Shown here: one piece after another, positions 1 to 9,199 of the stretch
Layout: each line of letters starts with the position of its first letter
Position numbering within the stretch: position 1 is the stretch's first letter
Origin: TMED-70 sp036164085
Lineage (GTDB): Bacteria > Chloroflexota > Dehalococcoidia > Lucifugimonadales > Lucifugimonadaceae
Length of the DNA stretch: 26,255 nucleotides
Reading direction: 5' to 3'
Assembly: GCA_036164085.1 (NCBI GenBank)
Contig: JAYZJV010000045.1
Location: 1 to 26,255 of the forward strand
The notes under the pieces: model-generated
The model's database searches: none
Told to the model about the DNA's origin: nothing
Seen by the model: the letters and a program-made list of their open reading frames with translations, nothing else
Translations under genes and position numbers: made by a program

Positions 1-18
1 TTTAAAGAAAATTAATAT

Positions 19-3000
19 ATGCAATATTTACTTTCTAAGATAAATGTAACTAAAATAAATCGGGAAAAATTTTATTATAATTTTGCAATCATACTTATAG
101 TAATTTTCTCTTTTGTCTTAAGGCTTATAGGAATCAATTGGGATTCAGGATTTTTATTTCACCCTGATGAAAGAGCAATCTTGATGCATGGATATGATTT
201 AAGTTTTCAATCTTTAAAAAGTTTAGATTTTTTTAATTCTGATACTAGCACACTGAACCCTAGATGGTTCAATTATGGAAGCCTGCCTTTATATTTTGTT
301 AAATTAATTCATATCCTTTCTAACATATTTACTAATACATCTATTTATGACTTAAGGATTCCTTTAAGAATAGTTTCGGCATTGATTGATTCCGTGACAG
401 TAATTTTAATTTATAGATTTTCTTTAATCTTTTTCAATAAAAAATGGAGTTTATTGGTAGCTTTTATATATTCAGTTTCATTAATTAATATCCAAAATAG
501 TCATTTTTTTACAACAGATATTTTTATCACAAATTTTACTTTATTGATAATTTATTTCAGCTGCAAAAACACCATTGAATCTTCAAATTTTCGATCATTT
601 ATACTAGGAATAATTTTTGCTATGGGTTTGGCATTTAAGTTTTCTTTTATAATGCTGATAATTCCAATTATAATTTCGTTTTTTTTATCTCAAAAATCTA
701 ATCAATATAGTTTTTTGTACACATTTAAGTTTTTAGCTATTTTCTTTGTTACATCTATATTTTCATTATTTGTATTTCAGCCATACATGTTTTTAGATTT
801 TAGTACATATTTTTCGCATATTAATGAGCAATCAAAGATGGTAAGGGGACTGTTAGATTTTCCTTATACAAGACAGTATTATGAAACTACTTCCTTTGTT
901 TATCCTCTTGTTCAAATATTTAAATGGGGACTAGGTCCAGTACTTTCAATTTTTGCTTTTTTAGGTTTAATTTATTTTTTAATATTTTCAATCAGAAATA
1001 AATTATTATTAGGAATAGTGATTTTTTCTTGGTTTATTCCTTATTTTTTTATTAACGCATCATTTCAAGTAAAATTTACAAGATATTTTTTACCATTAAT
1101 TCCATTATTTATATTTTTCTCGGTATTTTTCCTAAAATTATTAAATGAAAAAATATCTTCAAAATTTAAATATTTCAGAAAAACAAATCTAGTTTTTTTA
1201 TTGTTATTTCTAATACCTACGTTACATTTTTCATTTTCTTATATAAACGGGATTTATTTAAATGAACATCCTGCTTATACAACTTCTAACTGGCTATCTC
1301 AAAAAGCAACCCCAGAAGATCAAATTATTCAAGATCATTGGGAAGAATCAATTCCAAGGATCCCAGGTTTAAACTTGTCTCATGAACGTTTAGAATTATA
1401 CAATCCTGATACGAATGAAAAATTTGATAAAATTTTCAATCAATTATCGGAATCAGAATACTATGTAATCTTTTCTAATCGATTATATGCAACTATTCCA
1501 AGAATGCCTGATAGATATCCAGCTACCTCTTTATTTTATGAAAAATTGTTTAATGGGTCATTTGGATATGAAATTGTTAATTATGAAAAGCAATCCATGA
1601 ATCTCTTTGGAATCAATTATGCAGAAAATTATTTTCAAAGAATCAATATAGATAAACCCGAATTCATATCAGAGCATGAAGAAAATTTTTTAATAAATAT
1701 TGATCTAGGTTGGTCTGATGAAAGTTTTTCTGTATATGATCATCCAAATGTAATTGTTTTACAAAATAAAGCTAAGTTTTCTAAAAATGAACTGATTGAA
1801 ATCTTACATTTCAATCAATACGACAGTATCGATTATTCTAATTTCTCAAATAATTTTCCATATAAAACATTTGATGTAAACAATTCAGAAGAAAAAAAAT
1901 ATTTATTCTCTGATCAATATTTTTTAAATGGTAAATCTATTGCTATACAAATTTTATTTTGGCTTTTTATTGTAAATTTTTTGGGATTAATTTCTATCCC
2001 TGTTTTTTATAAATTATTTGTCAATTTTCCAGATTTTGGTTATGGTTTTTATAAATTTTTTGGTCTTATTTTATTTGGCTTTATAATATGGCTTTTATCT
2101 TCAAATAAAATTATTGAATTTATGTTTTTTGAAATGACAATTCTTTTGATGTTTTTTACTTTATTATCAATTTTAATTTTTATTTACAAGCAAAAAGAAA
2201 TACTTTTTTATATTTCAAAAGCAAAATATAAAATTTGTGTCGTTGAAGGAATTTTTCTATTGAGTTTTATTGCCTTTTTGCTTATTAGAATGTTAAATCC
2301 TGATTTGTGGCATCCCTATAGAGGTGGCGAGAAACCTATGGACTTTGCATATCTAAACGCAATTTTAAGAAGTACTTCATTTCCACCTTATGATCCATGG
2401 TTTAGTGGCTATTCTTTAAATTATTATTATTATGGTCAATACTTAGTAGCTCTTTTGACTAAACTTTCAGGCATACCAGCAAATATTTCATATAACCTTG
2501 CTATACCCACTTTTTTTAGCTACGCTTCAATTTTAACTTTTTCGTTTACATCTAATTTAAGTCATTTGTTTAGAAAAGCAAAAGGATTAAGTTTTGACTG
2601 GAATAAAATCCCATTATTTTCGGGGCTATCGGCTATTTTTTTTGTTTTACTATTTGGAAATTTTGACTCAATTATACAAATTAGTAATATTCTTTTAGGG
2701 AAACAAGATATTTTTGATTACTGGAGAAGTACAAGAATTATATCTTCTGTATCAACTGGTCTAGAAATAAATGAATTCCCATTTTTTACTTTCCTTTTTG
2801 CTGATTTACACGCACATCTTTTAAGTATTCCAATGATAATTTCAATAATATTAATTTCCTTTTTACTCTATTACGAAAATTCATCTGGAACTATAAGGAT
2901 GAAAGATTTAATGATTTTACTGTTTTTATCCTTGTTAACTGGAACCATAAAAGCAACAAATTCATGGGATTATCCTCTAGCTATTTTAATTGTTTTGTCC

Positions 3001-4227
3001 TCTATAATTATGTTGAATTACTTCAGTCTTGGATCATATAGATTTAAGTTAATTAAAACTATCTTTTATTTTTTGTTTTATTTTATTTTTTCTAAAATTC
3101 TTTTCTTTAATTTTGATGATTCCTTTATAATGCCTGAATTTGCTTTAACTTTTTCTAATTGGAAGACACCTTTTTTGTCAATGATACAAATTTTGTTTTT
3201 ACCCATTACCTTACTTTTGACTTTTGCTTTTTTGTATGTAAATAATTTTAGGAATAAATTTAAATCCCTTTACCCTCAATTTTCAATAACTTTAAACAAA
3301 CAATTCATTATGTTTTTTATCTTCCTTATAATAGGAATTATTTTAGGAATATTTCATCAATTTTTAACTATATTTTTATTTTTAATAGCTATTTTGATAG
3401 TTACAACAATAACTTTTATAAAAAGTAAATTTTTCGAAAATGATTCAAAGTTATTTTTATGGATTTCATTATTGTTATGTATTGGATTTGCAATCCCTAT
3501 TTTTACTGAATTATTTGTTGTCAAAAATGACATCAATAGAATGAATACTTTTTTTAAATTTAATTTTCAATCTTGGATTTTATTGAATTTAGCTTCAAGC
3601 TTATTATTGCCATTTATAATCTATGAAATCAATAACAAAATTCAAAAATATATATTTATATTTATAATTGTTTTTTTGACAACTATTGGCATGTCTTATT
3701 CAATTTATTCAATTAAGCCAAGAGTTTTAGATAGATTTGATAATCAGAACTATTCCTTGGATGGTATTGGATATATGTCAAATAATAAATATTCACAAAA
3801 AGGAAATATGATATCTCTATCTGATTCATATAATGCATTGAAATGGATAAATAATAATATAGAAGGCAATCCTGTTATTGTAGAACATTCTACAGATTTA
3901 TATAGTTGGTCTTCAAGAATTTCTATAAATTCAGGTCTTCCGTCTGTTTTAGGCTGGGATTGGCACCAAAAACAACAAAGATCTCTTGATTCGAATTCAG
4001 TTATTCTGAGAAAAAAACAAATTAAGGAATTTTATTCAACAGGATCTTCAGAATATATTGAAGATTTTCTTGATTTTTATAATGTAGGAATAATTATTTT
4101 TGGAAATGTTGAATTTCAGGATTTTCCTGATTTTGATAAACGTTTTGAATCTATGGATTTAAAAGGTATAAATAAAATTTATGATAAAAATAATTATAAG
4201 ATATATGAATACAATGCAATCAATTAA
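19..4227 (+). CDS. GT39-like / DUF2298 (YYY) giant membrane protein
   Basis: A 1402-residue polytopic membrane protein with two halves. Residues 1 to about 420 resemble GT-C/GT39 lipid-linked-sugar glycosyltransferases: an N-terminal helix is followed by a loop with the acidic pair Asp50-Glu51 (HPDER), then WFNYGSLPLY and many hydrophobic helices. Residues about 425-640 are mostly polar and probably extracytoplasmic. From about 640 helices resume and match the DUF2298/'Chlor_Arch_YYY' family: four tyrosines at 802-805, FADLHAH at 927-933, and a polar C-terminal tail with GWDWHQKQQR near 1312. The family is known mainly from Chloroflexi and archaea. Its reaction is not established; transfer of a sugar from a polyprenyl-phosphate donor to an envelope acceptor is inferred from the GT39 half. 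The start is the ATG 18 bases into the window, so its promoter is not visible. The HAD gene overlaps its 3' end. Confidence 0.85.
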   Translation: MQYLLSKINVTKINREKFYYNFAIILIVIFSFVLRLIGINWDSGFLFHPDERAILMHGYDLSFQSLKSLDFFNSDTSTLNPRWFNYGSLPLYFVKLIHILSNIFTNTSIYDLRIPLRIVSALIDSVTVILIYRFSLIFFNKKWSLLVAFIYSVSLINIQNSHFFTTDIFITNFTLLIIYFSCKNTIESSNFRSFILGIIFAMGLAFKFSFIMLIIPIIISFFLSQKSNQYSFLYTFKFLAIFFVTSIFSLFVFQPYMFLDFSTYFSHINEQSKMVRGLLDFPYTRQYYETTSFVYPLVQIFKWGLGPVLSIFAFLGLIYFLIFSIRNKLLLGIVIFSWFIPYFFINASFQVKFTRYFLPLIPLFIFFSVFFLKLLNEKISSKFKYFRKTNLVFLLLFLIPTLHFSFSYINGIYLNEHPAYTTSNWLSQKATPEDQIIQDHWEESIPRIPGLNLSHERLELYNPDTNEKFDKIFNQLSESEYYVIFSNRLYATIPRMPDRYPATSLFYEKLFNGSFGYEIVNYEKQSMNLFGINYAENYFQRINIDKPEFISEHEENFLINIDLGWSDESFSVYDHPNVIVLQNKAKFSKNELIEILHFNQYDSIDYSNFSNNFPYKTFDVNNSEEKKYLFSDQYFLNGKSIAIQILFWLFIVNFLGLISIPVFYKLFVNFPDFGYGFYKFFGLILFGFIIWLLSSNKIIEFMFFEMTILLMFFTLLSILIFIYKQKEILFYISKAKYKICVVEGIFLLSFIAFLLIRMLNPDLWHPYRGGEKPMDFAYLNAILRSTSFPPYDPWFSGYSLNYYYYGQYLVALLTKLSGIPANISYNLAIPTFFSYASILTFSFTSNLSHLFRKAKGLSFDWNKIPLFSGLSAIFFVLLFGNFDSIIQISNILLGKQDIFDYWRSTRIISSVSTGLEINEFPFFTFLFADLHAHLLSIPMIISIILISFLLYYENSSGTIRMKDLMILLFLSLLTGTIKATNSWDYPLAILIVLSSIIMLNYFSLGSYRFKLIKTIFYFLFYFIFSKILFFNFDDSFIMPEFALTFSNWKTPFLSMIQILFLPITLLLTFAFLYVNNFRNKFKSLYPQFSITLNKQFIMFFIFLIIGIILGIFHQFLTIFLFLIAILIVTTITFIKSKFFENDSKLFLWISLLLCIGFAIPIFTELFVVKNDINRMNTFFKFNFQSWILLNLASSLLLPFIIYEINNKIQKYIFIFIIVFLTTIGMSYSIYSIKPRVLDRFDNQNYSLDGIGYMSNNKYSQKGNMISLSDSYNALKWINNNIEGNPVIVEHSTDLYSWSSRISINSGLPSVLGWDWHQKQQRSLDSNSVILRKKQIKEFYSTGSSEYIEDFLDFYNVGIIIFGNVEFQDFPDFDKRFESMDLKGINKIYDKNNYKIYEYNAIN

Positions 4228-4921
4228 AAATATTAAATACATTTTTTTTGACATTTATGGAACACTAGCGGGTTTTTATCCTAAAAGAGAAAAAATACAA
4301 AAAAAAATCCTGTCAAAACATAATATTTTTTTATCAGAAAATCAGATTTCTTTTGGGTATAAATCTGCGGATGAATATATGGCGAATCAAAAAAAGATCA
4401 AGCCTTTGAGAAAGTTTACTAAAGATGAAAAAAAAGACTTTTTTTCAAATTATCAGAATAAAATCCTAGAATCTAATGGAATACTTATAGATAAAAAAAC
4501 ATCATGGAAAATTTGGGAAGAAATTTCTAAAGAAAAATATGAATTAAAGATTTTTGATGACGTTATTGAAAATTTAAATTGGTTATCATCAAAAGGAATA
4601 AATTCTGCTGGTATAACTAATATGGATATTTCAGGAGAAATTTTAATCCACAATTTAAAGCTTAAAGGGTTTTTAAATTTTATTGTTACTTCATTAGAAA
4701 CGAAATCTGAAAAACCACATTCTAAAATTTTTACATATTCCACAAATAAAGCAAAGGTTCAACCTTCTGAATCAATTTATGTGGGAGATCAGATAGAATC
4801 AGATTATTTTGGATCAAAAAATGCAGGAATGCAACCTGTTTTAATAGATCGTTATAACTACTATGACAATTTTGAAGGACTTAAAATAAAAAACCTAGAT
4901 GAAATAAAAAAATTATTTTAA
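4205..4921 (+). CDS. HAD-superfamily hydrolase (haloacid dehalogenase-like)
   Basis: About 238 residues with the four HAD motifs. Motif I is FFDIYGTL (nucleophile Asp16); it has Tyr where phosphatases usually have the second Asp, the DxYGT form seen in 2-haloacid dehalogenase-type members. Motif II is the Thr of GITNMD, motif III the Lys of SEKPHSK, and motif IV is GDQIESD. The cap lies between motifs I and II. The substrate cannot be told from sequence: phosphatase or dehalogenase chemistry are both possible. Start is uncertain: ATGs at 4181, 4205 and 4214 are all in frame and all lie inside the end of the preceding gene. I chose 4205 because it leaves a family-typical short N-terminus; none has a clear Shine-Dalgarno. 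The overlap implies co-transcription with the upstream membrane protein. Confidence 0.85.
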   Translation: MNTMQSIKNIKYIFFDIYGTLAGFYPKREKIQKKILSKHNIFLSENQISFGYKSADEYMANQKKIKPLRKFTKDEKKDFFSNYQNKILESNGILIDKKTSWKIWEEISKEKYELKIFDDVIENLNWLSSKGINSAGITNMDISGEILIHNLKLKGFLNFIVTSLETKSEKPHSKIFTYSTNKAKVQPSESIYVGDQIESDYFGSKNAGMQPVLIDRYNYYDNFEGLKIKNLDEIKKLF

Positions 4922-4937
4922 ATTCTCTAGGTTTTTT
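4888..4937. terminator. Probable bidirectional terminator between the HAD gene and glnA
   Basis: Inverted repeat AAAAAACCTAG (4888-4898) and CTAGGTTTTTT (4927-4937), with a smaller inner stem AAATAA/TTATTT (4902-4907 with 4913-4918). It sits between two convergent genes and has a T run on both strands, so it can serve both. The left arm lies inside the last codons of the HAD gene. Confidence 0.65.
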
Positions 4938-4946
4938 TATGTATGA

Positions 4947-6380
4947 TTATGCGTCAAAAGACAGAAAGAACTCATATGGATGAGGTCTAAGTCTAACTGG
5001 GTCAACATCATTTTCTCTTTTAAAGTCAATCCAAGTTTTTATTACATCTTCAGTGAAAACACCACCTTTTAACAAAAAGTCATGATCTTCTTCCAAAGCA
5101 TTCAAAGCTTCTTCTAAGCTTGCTGGAACCTGTGGTAACTTAGCTTGTTCTTCTAAAGGTAATTCAAATAAATCATCCTCTAGAGGTTCACCTGGGTCAT
5201 AACCATTTTCAATACCATCTAACCCTGCCAATAACATTGCTGAGAATGTTAAATAGGGGTTACATGTAGGATCTGCTGATCTGAACTCTATTCTTTTCGC
5301 AGCTGGATTTTGGAAATACATTGGTACTCTACAAGCAGCGGATCTATTTCTAGCTGAAAGAGCTAGAATAGTAGGAGCTTCAAATCCAGGTGTAAGTCGT
5401 TTATAAGAATTAGTTGTTGGAGCTGCAAGAGCCATTAAAGCTTTTCCATGCTTAATTAATCCTCCTGTATAATTTAGCCCTAGCTTTGAAAATCCTCCAT
5501 ATTCATTACCTGCAAAAAGTGGTTTACCGTCTTTCCAAATTGATTGATGGGTATGCATTCCTGTACCATTATCCTCAAAAATTGGCTTTGGCATAAAAGT
5601 AGCAACCTTGCCATGTCTTTTAGCAACGTTTTTTACAACATATTTATAAGCCATAACGTTATCAGCGGTGTCAAGTAAAGTATTGTAAACAATATCTATT
5701 TCACCTTGTCCGGCTGTTGCAACTTCATGATGTTGTTTTTCAACTTTTATTCCAAAATCATCCATCATAATTCGAATCATTTCATTTCGGATATGTTGTT
5801 GAGTATCTACTGGAGAAACAGGGAAGTATCCTCCTTTATGCCTTGGCCTATGTGCCATATTTGGAGTTTCTCCGTCTATCATGTATGATTGACCAGAATT
5901 CCAAATTCCTTCATCAGAATCTACATAATGGCTACTATGATTTGGCCCATAATCAAACTGTGCAGAATCAAAAATGAAAAATTCTACTTCGGGACCCCAA
6001 AAAGAAGTGTCTCCAACTCCTGTACTCTTTAGATACTCTTCTGCCTTTTTAGCAATATTTCTAGGGTCTTTAGTGTATTTTTCTCCAGTTACTGGATCTT
6101 TAACATCTGCAATAACTGTAACTTGACCATCTACAAAAGGATCAATTTTAACAGTTGATTGATCAGGCACCAACAACATATCAGATTCATCAATAGTTTG
6201 AAAACCTCTAATGCTGGAACCGTCAAAACCTGTTCCATTAGCAAAAAGACCATCGGTTACTTCGCTTTTAGGAACTGAAACATGTTGCCATACACCAGGA
6301 AGGTCAATAAATTTTATATCTAATACATCACAACCATTGTCTTGCATTAGTTTTAATGCTTCTTTTGATTCATTAGCCAT
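4947..6380 (-). CDS. glnA: Glutamine synthetase, type I
   Basis: Glutamine synthetase (glutamate + NH3 + ATP to glutamine), a cytoplasmic dodecamer in this family. It has 477 residues, the usual GSI-beta length. Visible landmarks are the GFDGSSIRGF loop (51-60), EVEFF with the first metal-binding glutamate (131-135), HHEVATAGQGEID (217-229), the ATP/glutamate block KPIFEDNGTGMHTHQS (265-280), NRSAACRVP (345-353) and the C-terminal RPHPYEF. The region equal to the E. coli adenylylation site (NLYDLP around Tyr397) reads DLFELP here, with Phe405 at the tyrosine position, so control by GlnE adenylylation looks impossible. The ATG is preceded by AGGAG at a good distance. It is a single-gene unit, convergent with the HAD gene and divergent from the pentapeptide gene. 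Confidence 0.97.
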   Translation of the reverse strand: MANESKEALKLMQDNGCDVLDIKFIDLPGVWQHVSVPKSEVTDGLFANGTGFDGSSIRGFQTIDESDMLLVPDQSTVKIDPFVDGQVTVIADVKDPVTGEKYTKDPRNIAKKAEEYLKSTGVGDTSFWGPEVEFFIFDSAQFDYGPNHSSHYVDSDEGIWNSGQSYMIDGETPNMAHRPRHKGGYFPVSPVDTQQHIRNEMIRIMMDDFGIKVEKQHHEVATAGQGEIDIVYNTLLDTADNVMAYKYVVKNVAKRHGKVATFMPKPIFEDNGTGMHTHQSIWKDGKPLFAGNEYGGFSKLGLNYTGGLIKHGKALMALAAPTTNSYKRLTPGFEAPTILALSARNRSAACRVPMYFQNPAAKRIEFRSADPTCNPYLTFSAMLLAGLDGIENGYDPGEPLEDDLFELPLEEQAKLPQVPASLEEALNALEEDHDFLLKGGVFTEDVIKTWIDFKRENDVDPVRLRPHPYEFFLSFDA

Positions 6381-6463
6381 ACGAAACTCCTAGTTTAATA
6401 TTTATCAATTACTTTTTTGTTATTCTATAATAACTATTAGGTGTTACAAAACTGTTAATTTAA
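6381..6463. promoter_or_regulatory. Divergent promoter region of glnA and the pentapeptide gene
   Basis: This 83-base spacer must carry the start signals for both divergent genes. On the plus strand TATAAT (6426-6431) is a good -10 box about 32 bases before the pentapeptide ATG, without a clear -35. On the minus strand only weak boxes can be proposed (TTTTGT, 16 bases, TATAGA). The glnA ribosome binding site AGGAG lies next to 6390. I see no convincing GlnR or NtrC operator. Confidence 0.4.
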
Positions 6464-6874
6464 ATGAACAAAGAAAAAGAAATTATTGAATTGGGCAAAG
6501 ATTATCTTAGTGAATGGATTACTAAAAATCCAGAAAAAAGATTTGATTTGTCAAATCTCACTTTTGAAAATGAAGATTTTTCAGGATGGCGTTTATCAAA
6601 AACTGTGATGAATAATTCTAAGTTTATAAATTGTGATTTTTCAGAAGCTGATCTTTCAGAAATATCAGCAATAAATACCGAATTTATAAATACAAACTTT
6701 ATAAAAACAGCTCTTTATAGGGCAAATCTTTCTAGATCAAAGGTCATGAATTCTAATTTTGAAAATTCTTGGTTATATAGATGCGTTTTTTCAGATGCAA
6801 AAATTATTGATTGTAATTTTCATTTAGCTAAAGCCCAGAAAGTTAGATGGCCATCTGGGTTCCATTTAAATTGA
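6464..6874 (+). CDS. Pentapeptide-repeat protein
   Basis: A 136-residue protein. After about 25 charged residues it has roughly 18 consecutive five-residue repeats of the A(D/N)LXX type with a central Leu or Phe (for example FSEAD, LSEIS, FINTN, FIKTA, LYRAN, LSRSK), ending in a short tail, WPSGFHLN. Such repeats fold into a right-handed quadrilateral beta helix. Functions in the family vary (DNA mimicry, binding scaffolds, unknown), and none can be assigned here. There is no signal peptide or membrane segment. The ATG lacks a Shine-Dalgarno and lies about 25 bases after the expected start site of the TATAAT box. It runs convergent to the EamA gene with only 7 bases between the stops. Confidence 0.85.
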   Translation: MNKEKEIIELGKDYLSEWITKNPEKRFDLSNLTFENEDFSGWRLSKTVMNNSKFINCDFSEADLSEISAINTEFINTNFIKTALYRANLSRSKVMNSNFENSWLYRCVFSDAKIIDCNFHLAKAQKVRWPSGFHLN

Positions 6875-6881
6875 CTAGAAA

Positions 6882-7778
6882 TTAAACTTCTTTTCTTATA
6901 GTAAAATATGTTCCAATGCTTAGTAGCCCAATTGATAAAAATAGCATAAAACTTAGGCTTTCGCCCAATAAAAACCAAGATATAAATACTCCTATTATTG
7001 GTTGAAAAAGGTTAAAAAAGGTTATTTTTCCAGGGAGATAGGTTCTTAATAAGAAAGTTTGTAAAATGATTCCCATACCTGCAATCAATATCCCTTGATA
7101 TACCATTGAAAGCATTAGATTTATTGAAAAATCAATAAAAGATTTTTCTAAAAACAATGATAAAACCAATGATAATAAAGACCCTACTACTGCTTCAGAA
7201 AGAATGACTTGAGACTGACCAACTCTTTGTGTAATGTGTGAGACCCAGATTAATCTTCCTCCTAGAAACATTGCTGAGAACAACATTAAAAGATCTCCCC
7301 ATAAATATTCAGTAAAATTTTGATTTATTGAGTCCCAAAATAAAACAACTACACCTGTATAGGCGGTTATTATCCCAAGGCTTCTTGATAAATTTAATCG
7401 ATCATTTGGAGTGAAAAAGTGAGAGAAAATCGCAGCCCATAAAGGAAAAGTCACTATCATTATTATTCCATGACTAGCAAGTGTATGAGCTTGTCCAATA
7501 TTATAAAATCCAATTTGTGCAGCAGGTAAAAGTCCTGCTAAGATTATGGGAATTATATGTTCTTTTTTTATTTTTAACTGATCTTTTTTATAAATCGCCC
7601 ACATTAGTGCAATTATCCCACCTAATGTAAATCTTAAGAAACCTACCATAAAAGGAGTTGTATAATTGAGACTGATTTTTACAGAAGTAGGATTCCCTGA
7701 CCACAAAAGCGCAACAAAAATAGATAAAAAATACCCTTTATTATCTAGATCTTTTCTTATATCTTTAGGCTTAGTCAT
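6882..7778 (-). CDS. EamA/DMT-family permease
   Basis: A 298-residue inner-membrane protein with about ten hydrophobic helices arranged as two EamA repeats (about 15-150 and 160-295). The first repeat starts with ALLWSGNPTSVK and the second holds the typical PIIGVFISWFLLGESLS segment. DMT/EamA proteins are usually exporters or uptake carriers of small metabolites, including amino acids (YddG exports aromatic amino acids). The gene is the last of the trp cluster and its ATG overlaps the trpF stop region by 8 bases, so it is translated with trpF. A role in moving tryptophan or a precursor is therefore a reasonable guess, but substrate cannot be read from the sequence. Confidence 0.85.
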   Translation of the reverse strand: MTKPKDIRKDLDNKGYFLSIFVALLWSGNPTSVKISLNYTTPFMVGFLRFTLGGIIALMWAIYKKDQLKIKKEHIIPIILAGLLPAAQIGFYNIGQAHTLASHGIIMIVTFPLWAAIFSHFFTPNDRLNLSRSLGIITAYTGVVVLFWDSINQNFTEYLWGDLLMLFSAMFLGGRLIWVSHITQRVGQSQVILSEAVVGSLLSLVLSLFLEKSFIDFSINLMLSMVYQGILIAGMGIILQTFLLRTYLPGKITFFNLFQPIIGVFISWFLLGESLSFMLFLSIGLLSIGTYFTIRKEV

Positions 7779-8421
7779 ATCTAATCATGGCACTGTTAAT
7801 AAAATTTAAAATTTTATTAACATCTTTTTTTCCATTCGTTTCTACTCCTGAAGAAACGTCTACTCCCCATGGATTAGATATTTTTACAGCATTGTTTATA
7901 TTATCTGGATTTAGACCTCCAGCTAAAAATATATTTTTAGCAAACAGTTCTTTATATTTTTTCCAATCAAAGGTTTTCCCTGTTCCCCCGGAGGATTTTT
8001 TTGAAAAAGTATCTAGAATAACATAATCACAAGTTTGTAAATAATTATTTATTTTGCCATTTATTTCATCTACATTATCGTCTGGTTTAATATGAATAGT
8101 TTTTATAGATTTGCAATCAATTGCATTTACATATTCTAATGATTCATTTCCACATAGTTGAACAAAATCAAGTCCCACAAATTTAACTAATTTATTAACA
8201 TGTTCCTTTTCATGATCTTGGAACAACCCAACTATTTTTACTGATTTTTTTGTTTCTTTGATTTTATTGCATATATCAAATGCTGTATTTTTATCTATAA
8301 ATCTTTTAGAATTTTCAATGAAATTTAAACCTAAAAAATCTATTTTAAAATTTAATAAATCTTTAACAATTTTTATATCTTTTATTCCACAGATTTTTAT
8401 TTTTGTATCTTTGTTATTCAT
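7771..8421 (-). CDS. trpF: Phosphoribosylanthranilate isomerase
   Basis: Isomerises N-(5'-phosphoribosyl)anthranilate to CdRP, the third step from chorismate to tryptophan. It is a 216-residue single-domain TIM barrel of normal length. The family signature KICGIK near the N-terminus gives the catalytic Cys11. The catalytic aspartate is in VILDTFSKKSSGGTGKTFDW, and the phosphate-binding loops are FLAGGLNPDNI and GVDVSSGVE. The ATG overlaps the end of trpC by 8 bases and the gene overlaps the EamA gene by 8 bases, so it is translationally coupled on both sides. Confidence 0.96.
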   Translation of the reverse strand: MNNKDTKIKICGIKDIKIVKDLLNFKIDFLGLNFIENSKRFIDKNTAFDICNKIKETKKSVKIVGLFQDHEKEHVNKLVKFVGLDFVQLCGNESLEYVNAIDCKSIKTIHIKPDDNVDEINGKINNYLQTCDYVILDTFSKKSSGGTGKTFDWKKYKELFAKNIFLAGGLNPDNINNAVKISNPWGVDVSSGVETNGKKDVNKILNFINSAMIRYD

Positions 8422-9199
8422 TTGAACTGATTTCTTTGATTATTTTATATCTATCATTCGATTTCATTATTGATTCACCTACAAGTAAACCATTTGCGCC
8501 AGCTTGTATCATCCTTTTTGCATCTAATGAGTTTTTTATTCCACTTTCTGCTATTTTGTATATATTTTTTGGAGCTAAAGAAGATATTTTCTCAAAATTA
8601 CTTAAATCTGTTTGTAGTGTATCTAGGTTTCTATTATTAATTCCTAAAATTTTTATGTCTGCCTTTAATGCAAAATCCAATTCTTTTTCATCAAAAATCT
8701 CGACAATCACACTTAGTCCAATGGAAGTGGCTATTGTATAAAATTTTATAAATTTTTTTAAACTTAATATTCGAGTGATAAGTAATATACAGTCTGCACC
8801 TAAATTTTTTGCTTGGTAAATTTGATATTCATCAATAATAAAATCTTTTTGTAAGACAGGAATATTTTTATTTTTTGAAATTTGTAACACTTCATTTAAG
8901 TCGTTGTTATTACCCTTAAAATAATCTTCTTCAGTTAGCACTGAAATAGCATCTGTTCCAGCTTCTATATACATTTTAGCTTGCTCTTTAGGATTTAATT
9001 TTTGATCTAAATTTCCACCAGATGGTGATTGTCTTTTCATTTCAGAAATTAATACGTTTTTTTGACTCAAAATATTTTCTAAGGGTAAAAACTTCTCATA
9101 GTTTAGATTGTTTTTTTTCAATGTTTCTATAGAAACTAATTTTTTTTGATTTTCTATTCTGTCTTTTTTTGCAGATATTATTTTATCTAGTATTCCCAT
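8414..9199 (-). CDS. trpC: Indole-3-glycerol phosphate synthase
   Basis: Closes and decarboxylates CdRP to indole-3-glycerol phosphate, the last step encoded in this cluster. The 261-residue TIM barrel keeps all expected landmarks: EMKRQSPSGG with Glu53 and Lys55, SVLTEEDYFKG, VLQKDFI with Lys118, the Glu166 region, GINNRNL (185-191), AESGI and the phosphate loop GLLVGES. It is a stand-alone enzyme, not the TrpC-TrpF fusion of enterics. Its ATG shares one base with the trpD stop (TAATG), and its 3' end overlaps trpF by 8 bases. Confidence 0.97.
   Translation of the reverse strand: MGILDKIISAKKDRIENQKKLVSIETLKKNNLNYEKFLPLENILSQKNVLISEMKRQSPSGGNLDQKLNPKEQAKMYIEAGTDAISVLTEEDYFKGNNNDLNEVLQISKNKNIPVLQKDFIIDEYQIYQAKNLGADCILLITRILSLKKFIKFYTIATSIGLSVIVEIFDEKELDFALKADIKILGINNRNLDTLQTDLSNFEKISSLAPKNIYKIAESGIKNSLDAKRMIQAGANGLLVGESIMKSNDRYKIIKEISSNE

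Noticed and set aside
6845..6856. Perfect palindrome AGATGGCCATCT near the end of the pentapeptide gene
   Set aside because: It lies within coding sequence and lacks a T run; it could help stop convergent transcripts but may be chance.
8403..8741. Plus-strand open frame of 112 codons over trpC
   Set aside because: It lies wholly antisense to trpC/trpF, which have complete family motifs; it arises from the AT-rich composition and resembles no protein I know.
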